Below are positions 62,192 through 64,000 of a DNA stretch of 64,000 bases, piece after piece (within the stretch, counting starts at the first letter, position 1; each line of letters starts with the position of its first letter). Below the pieces are notes generated by a model. That model was not told the origin of the DNA and did no database searches. It saw only the letters and a program-made list of their open reading frames with translations. A program made the position numbers and the translations under genes. The DNA is from CAZWCX01 sp964632945 (GTDB lineage: Bacteria > Planctomycetota > MHYJ01 > WSZJ01 > CAZWCX01): NCBI GenBank assembly GCA_964632945.1, contig CAZWCX010000022.1, positions 5,773-69,772 of the forward strand. Reading direction: 5' to 3'.

Positions 62192-64000
<1,809 letters not shown>

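Overview
The window is GC-rich, gene-dense bacterial chromosome, most likely from the Planctomycetota. This is inferred from content: six Hanks-type Ser/Thr kinases (several with sulfatase-modifying-factor or TPR tails), a giant FG-GAP/ASPIC-UnbV protein, GYF-tagged SPFH protein, many zinc-ribbon membrane proteins and an ECF sigma/anti-sigma pair. No rRNA, tRNA, CRISPR array, transposase or phage gene was seen. The right edge cuts a gene (glgB).

Layout. 1-8.2 kb: lone Flp-type pilin, secreted protein of unknown function, polar amino-acid ABC transporter (fused binding protein-permease plus ATPase), polysaccharide deacetylase, a P1B metal ATPase with altered catalytic motifs, and an RbfA-like protein. 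8.2-16.1 kb: CPBP protease, SDR/DoxX epimerase, methyltransferase, an exported beta-propeller with about 17 CxxC motifs, an orphan ParA with a coiled-coil membrane partner, and a kinase. 16.3-22.7 kb: kinase-FGE fusion with a second CPBP protease, then an ATP-grasp-like protein with an App1-type phosphatase. 22.8-26.8 kb: a four-gene operon (TerB-like, zinc-ribbon/coiled-coil, SPFH-GYF, zinc-ribbon membrane protein) resembling the Bacillus ydjGHI membrane-stress module. 26.9-37.2 kb: stand-alone MshEN protein, lipoprotein methyltransferase, HD hydrolase and two very large kinases in tandem. 37.4-40.7 kb: short-chain dehydrogenase, small helical protein, lipase-like hydrolase, soluble kinase. 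40.8-45.2 kb: the most striking locus, a 1467-residue membrane-anchored FG-GAP / ASPIC / TlpA / TPR protein interrupted by one in-frame UGA that is followed by a bacterial SECIS-like hairpin with a GGU loop, so very probably a selenoprotein. 45.3-52.7 kb: tandem universal stress protein, GMC oxidoreductase with lipase-maturation-factor-like protein, small membrane proteins, S41 protease. 52.9-64 kb: glycogen phosphorylase, DHFR/RibD-like reductase, a sixth kinase, the ECF sigma operon and glycogen branching enzyme.

Promoters are unusually readable: many genes have TTGACC, TTGACG or TTGC-type -35 boxes, a 16-18 nt spacer and a TANNNT -10. Two place the start codon seven nucleotides after the -10, suggesting leaderless mRNAs. 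Convergent gene pairs share GC-rich hairpins lacking U-tracts. A 54-bp hairpin-forming sequence occurs twice, 17 kb apart, in intergenic DNA (48 of 54 bases identical).

Together the genes suggest a bacterium rich in transmembrane phospho-signalling and envelope-stress functions, storing glycogen, and using selenocysteine in at least one envelope protein. All family assignments come from reading the translated sequence; no database search was run.
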